This document shows, piece by piece, positions 61,759-64,000 of a stretch of DNA of 64,000 nt (position 1 is the stretch's first letter; each line of letters opens with the position of its first letter). A model generated the notes under the pieces. That model was not told the DNA's origin. It was given only the letters and a program-made list of their open reading frames with translations, and did not search any database. Source of the DNA: Paenibacillus massiliensis 2301065 = DSM 16942 (GTDB lineage Bacteria; Bacillota; Bacilli; Paenibacillales; Paenibacillaceae); NCBI RefSeq assembly GCF_000377505.1, contig NZ_KB898187.1:186001-250000 (forward strand), written 5' to 3'. The position numbers were made by a program, and so were the translations under genes.

Positions 61759-62673
61759 ATGCAGGAGCACTTGCCCGTTGATCGTAATGGTATGAATGAG
61801 GAACAGTTTTTGAAGCAATATGATGTTAGTCAATATGACAGGCCTTCGCTTACAGTGGATATGTTGATCTTTACCGTAGCAGACAAGGAACAGAATAACT
61901 ACAGGAAGCTTCCTGAGAAGTCACTGCAGCTCTTGCTAATTAAGAGAGGTGAGCATCCTTTTCTGGGGCAATGGGCGCTTCCAGGCGGCTTCGTGGGAAT
62001 GAATGAAGATCTGGATTCTGCAGCACGACGTGAACTGAAGAGTGAGACGAATCTGGATGACGATCAGCTCCATTTGGAGCAGCTGTATACCTGGGGTGAG
62101 GTGGGGCGCGATCCGCGTACACGCGTGATCAGCTGTTCTTATATGGCACTTGTAGATCGTAGTGCACTCCAGGTGCAGGCAGGTGACGATGCTGCTGAAG
62201 CTTGCTGGTTCGACCTGACGCACAGGATTGTACACGAGCAGAAGACAACGTTGAAGGATGGCTACACGCTGGAGCGGCTAGTAGAGCTTTGCTTGACCCA
62301 TGGGGAAGTGACATTGTCAGCCCAGGTCAAAGTGGTGCAGCGGATAAGCGGCAAGTCCAACACGGTAACTCGCGAAATCGTGGCAAGTAATCAGCTTGCA
62401 TTTGACCATGCGCGGATTATTCAGTATGCCGTCGATCGTCTGCGCAACAAAGTTCAATATACAAGCATCGCCTTCAATCTAATGCCGCCTTTATTTACCC
62501 TAACAGAGCTCCAGCAAGTGTATGAGGTATTACTGGGCAAGGAGCTGCTAGCCCCGGCCTTCCGCCGCAAAATTGCTGATATGGTGGAGGAGAGCACGGA
62601 GTACAGGAAGGATGCGGGTCATCGCCCCTCCAAGCTATTTAGCTATAGACCATTTGATGATAATCGTGAGTGA
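61759..62673 (+). CDS. Nudix-domain winged-helix regulator (NrtR-like)
   Basis: A 304-residue protein with an N-terminal Nudix fold (about 15-160) and a C-terminal winged helix (about 210-290). The Nudix box G-x5-E-x7-RELKSETNL keeps the first Glu and RE but has Ser for one of the two catalytic Glu residues and Asn for Gly. This suggests ligand binding rather than hydrolysis, as in NrtR repressors of NAD metabolism that sense ADP-ribose. The start at 61759 follows AGGTGA; an ATG at 61723 lacks a site. No NAD biosynthesis gene is near, so the target is unknown. Confidence 0.85.
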   Translation: MQEHLPVDRNGMNEEQFLKQYDVSQYDRPSLTVDMLIFTVADKEQNNYRKLPEKSLQLLLIKRGEHPFLGQWALPGGFVGMNEDLDSAARRELKSETNLDDDQLHLEQLYTWGEVGRDPRTRVISCSYMALVDRSALQVQAGDDAAEACWFDLTHRIVHEQKTTLKDGYTLERLVELCLTHGEVTLSAQVKVVQRISGKSNTVTREIVASNQLAFDHARIIQYAVDRLRNKVQYTSIAFNLMPPLFTLTELQQVYEVLLGKELLAPAFRRKIADMVEESTEYRKDAGHRPSKLFSYRPFDDNRE

Positions 62674-62679
62674 ACTAGG

Positions 62680-62737
62680 TTACTTTCTCCCGGTAAATAC
62701 ACAGGAGCCAATCCAGTGATTTACCGGGAGAAAGTAA
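62680..62737. repeat. 19-bp perfect inverted repeat between converging genes
   Basis: TTACTTTCTCCCGGTAAAT and its exact complement, separated by 20 nt. It lies 7 bp after the NrtR-like gene and 16 bp before the end of the tetR gene on the other strand. The stem is strong but no T-run follows on either side. It probably works as a shared terminator. Confidence 0.9.
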
Positions 62738-62752
62738 ATGATAGGCGTATAT

Positions 62753-63394
62753 CTAGGCCCGTGACAAGGATTGAATGATGAGTGCGATGAAGCGGTCCCC
62801 AAAGGTCGTATAGTGTAGTAATTCATCACCATCGTCCGTGACAGGCGTCAGGCTTAGCTTGTGTAATAGACCCATCATGGTGGTAAATATAAAATGTCCT
62901 GTCTCCAGCACGTTGAGCTCTTCCTTAAGTGAGCCATCTTCTATGCCGGCTTCAAGAGCCGCGTTGAGAAAATGCTCCTCTTTTTGACTGTGAATAAATT
63001 GTTCGTAGCGTTCCTTGAGCTCCTTATTTGTCTCGTAAGCATGGAAATGGAGGTCAAATAGAAGGATAAAACGCAAATGCTCCGCGTATAGCCTACCAAA
63101 ATCTACCCAGGCTTCAAGCATGGCTTGTAACCGCGCTCTACCTGTACTCTCGGGGGTGTCTGTATTTTTCAGATAATGGGTCATATGTTGAAGAATGTCC
63201 ATCTGTACCTCGAATATGAGCTCATCCAGCGACTGAAAATGTTTATAGAACGTCACGCGGCTGACTCCAGCCAGAGCACATACATCCTTGATGCTCACAT
63301 TCACAAAGCCCTTCACCAAAAACAGCTTTTTGCCTACCTCAAGTAATTCCTCTCGATTTTTGCTCCTTAATTGATCGTGCCAGGTTTTAGTCAT
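62753..63394 (-). CDS. TetR/AcrR family regulator
   Basis: A 213-residue repressor. The HTH (VSIKDVCALAGVSRVTFYKHF) is at about 33-53, with a helical effector domain behind it. RBS AAGGAAG lies inside the upstream MFS gene, whose stop it overlaps by 8 bp, so the two are co-translated. This is the usual layout for a drug-efflux pump with its own regulator. Confidence 0.9.
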   Translation of the reverse strand: MTKTWHDQLRSKNREELLEVGKKLFLVKGFVNVSIKDVCALAGVSRVTFYKHFQSLDELIFEVQMDILQHMTHYLKNTDTPESTGRARLQAMLEAWVDFGRLYAEHLRFILLFDLHFHAYETNKELKERYEQFIHSQKEEHFLNAALEAGIEDGSLKEELNVLETGHFIFTTMMGLLHKLSLTPVTDDGDELLHYTTFGDRFIALIIQSLSRA

Positions 63395-64000
63395 AATTCA
63401 CTACGCTTCCTTTGTTCAATTGATGACGTTCCCAAGTCAGACTCAGCGTGGCCAAAAGTATGGCTGCCCCCAAAATATAAGGCAAATTCAAGTGAATATC
63501 AAATAAGGTGCCCGCAAAAATGGGTCCGACGATGCTGCCTAAGCTGGTATAAGTCGTATTGAGCCCGGAAGCATAGCCTTGTCGCCCCTCTGCGGCGTTG
63601 GCAATCAGGGTGCTGACTGTTGGTCTGAGAAAAGCGTTGAAGGCAAAGAACAAAGCTGATACGACCAAAAGATATCCCAGATTAACCTGCACCAGCATGA
63701 GTAGTAGGGCAAATGCAGTCATGATGAGCGAAATTCGAATGACCTGCATTTCACCGAAGCGCTTGATTATTCGATCTAGGAGCCAGACTTGCACGATAAT
63801 TCCCACAATAGCCCCCAGAGTGATCACTAAAGAAATTTGTTTGGCATCAAAAGCATATTTTTGCTCAACAAATAGAGCGTAGACAGTCTCATAATTAACT
63901 AACCCGAAGGTCATGACAAGAATGAGTAACAAATATCGAAAATAAGGAGTATGAAATGACTGTAGAAGCTGCTGGAATACCGACTCGCGTGTAGAAGCAA
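63387..64000 (-). CDS. MFS efflux transporter (partial, cut by window end)
   Basis: The C-terminal half only, about six membrane helices; the frame is open through the right edge (…FQQLLQSFHTPYFRY…). It has LLDRIIKRFGEMQVIRISL near the start of the second half, and an ALFFAFNAFLRPTVSTLIA helix. The tetR gene overlaps its 3' end. The pair looks like a multidrug or toxic-compound exporter. Confidence 0.85.
   Translation of the reverse strand, partial: ASTRESVFQQLLQSFHTPYFRYLLLILVMTFGLVNYETVYALFVEQKYAFDAKQISLVITLGAIVGIIVQVWLLDRIIKRFGEMQVIRISLIMTAFALLLMLVQVNLGYLLVVSALFFAFNAFLRPTVSTLIANAAEGRQGYASGLNTTYTSLGSIVGPIFAGTLFDIHLNLPYILGAAILLATLSLTWERHQLNKGSVVNYD

Overview
The window looks like a chromosomal segment of a Paenibacillus-type endospore-forming Firmicute. 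The pointers are a cwlJ-gerQ spore-germination pair, a Bacillus-style puc purine-degradation cluster, a catDE-like pair, DUF2500 and DUF3900-like proteins, strong AAGGAGG ribosome sites, several TTG/GTG starts and many classical rho-independent terminators. The genus is inferred from gene content and style. No rRNA, tRNA, CRISPR array, IS element or prophage was seen.

Layout. (1) 1-11170: a one-directional catabolic block. It has the tail of a GntR/FCD regulator, an ATP-dependent hydantoinase/oxoprolinase pair (HyuA/HyuB), a PotABCD-type ABC importer, an M24 metallopeptidase and an MFS carrier. It looks like an uptake and ring-opening pathway for a hydantoin-, oxoproline- or peptide-like compound. 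(2) 11400-15510: a WYL regulator divergent from a VOC/PhnB-like gene with a palindromic operator candidate, then a decayed patch with a 42-bp perfect palindrome, a truncated small ORF and a CGNR pseudogene, then a secreted lipase. (3) 15.8-30.1 kb: mixed housekeeping and accessory genes. They are an ATZ/TRZ amidohydrolase, a TetR/SDR pair, an unknown protein, a tyrosine recombinase overlapping a YcdB-like gene, GH43, a DUF3900-like protein, L-lactate dehydrogenase, a BNR-repeat lipoprotein, a Cys-rich small protein, DUF2500 and a second SDR. (4) 30.4-41.6 kb: a radical SAM/SPASM gene overlapping the porphyrinogen oxidase cgoX/hemY, an AT-rich HxlR regulator, cwlJ-gerQ, a CNNM/CorC protein, an M29 aminopeptidase, an aldose epimerase and fumarase C.

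(5) 41.8-55.6 kb: the puc cluster, running pucR, then uraD-uraH-allB-allC-pucG-deaminase, then xdhC-mocA-xdhB-xdhA-xdhE. Most genes overlap or nearly touch. It encodes xanthine oxidation to urate and hydroxyisourate to ureidoglycine and oxalurate, but no urate oxidase, so one step is missing here. (6) 55.9-64 kb: a membrane-anchored phosphodiester glycosidase, AzlC/AzlD amino-acid exporter, catD-catE-like genes, glutaminase, an NrtR-like Nudix regulator with a degenerate Nudix box, and a TetR gene overlapping an MFS exporter cut by the window end.

Two sequence-level patterns cut across the genes. One is a family of four intergenic palindromes of the form GTTAAC-N14-GTTAAC with an AT-rich conserved core, one copy extended to a perfect 42 bp. 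The other is a set of short tandem repeats (9-14 bp units) lying just after stop codons and, where a terminator is visible, before it.
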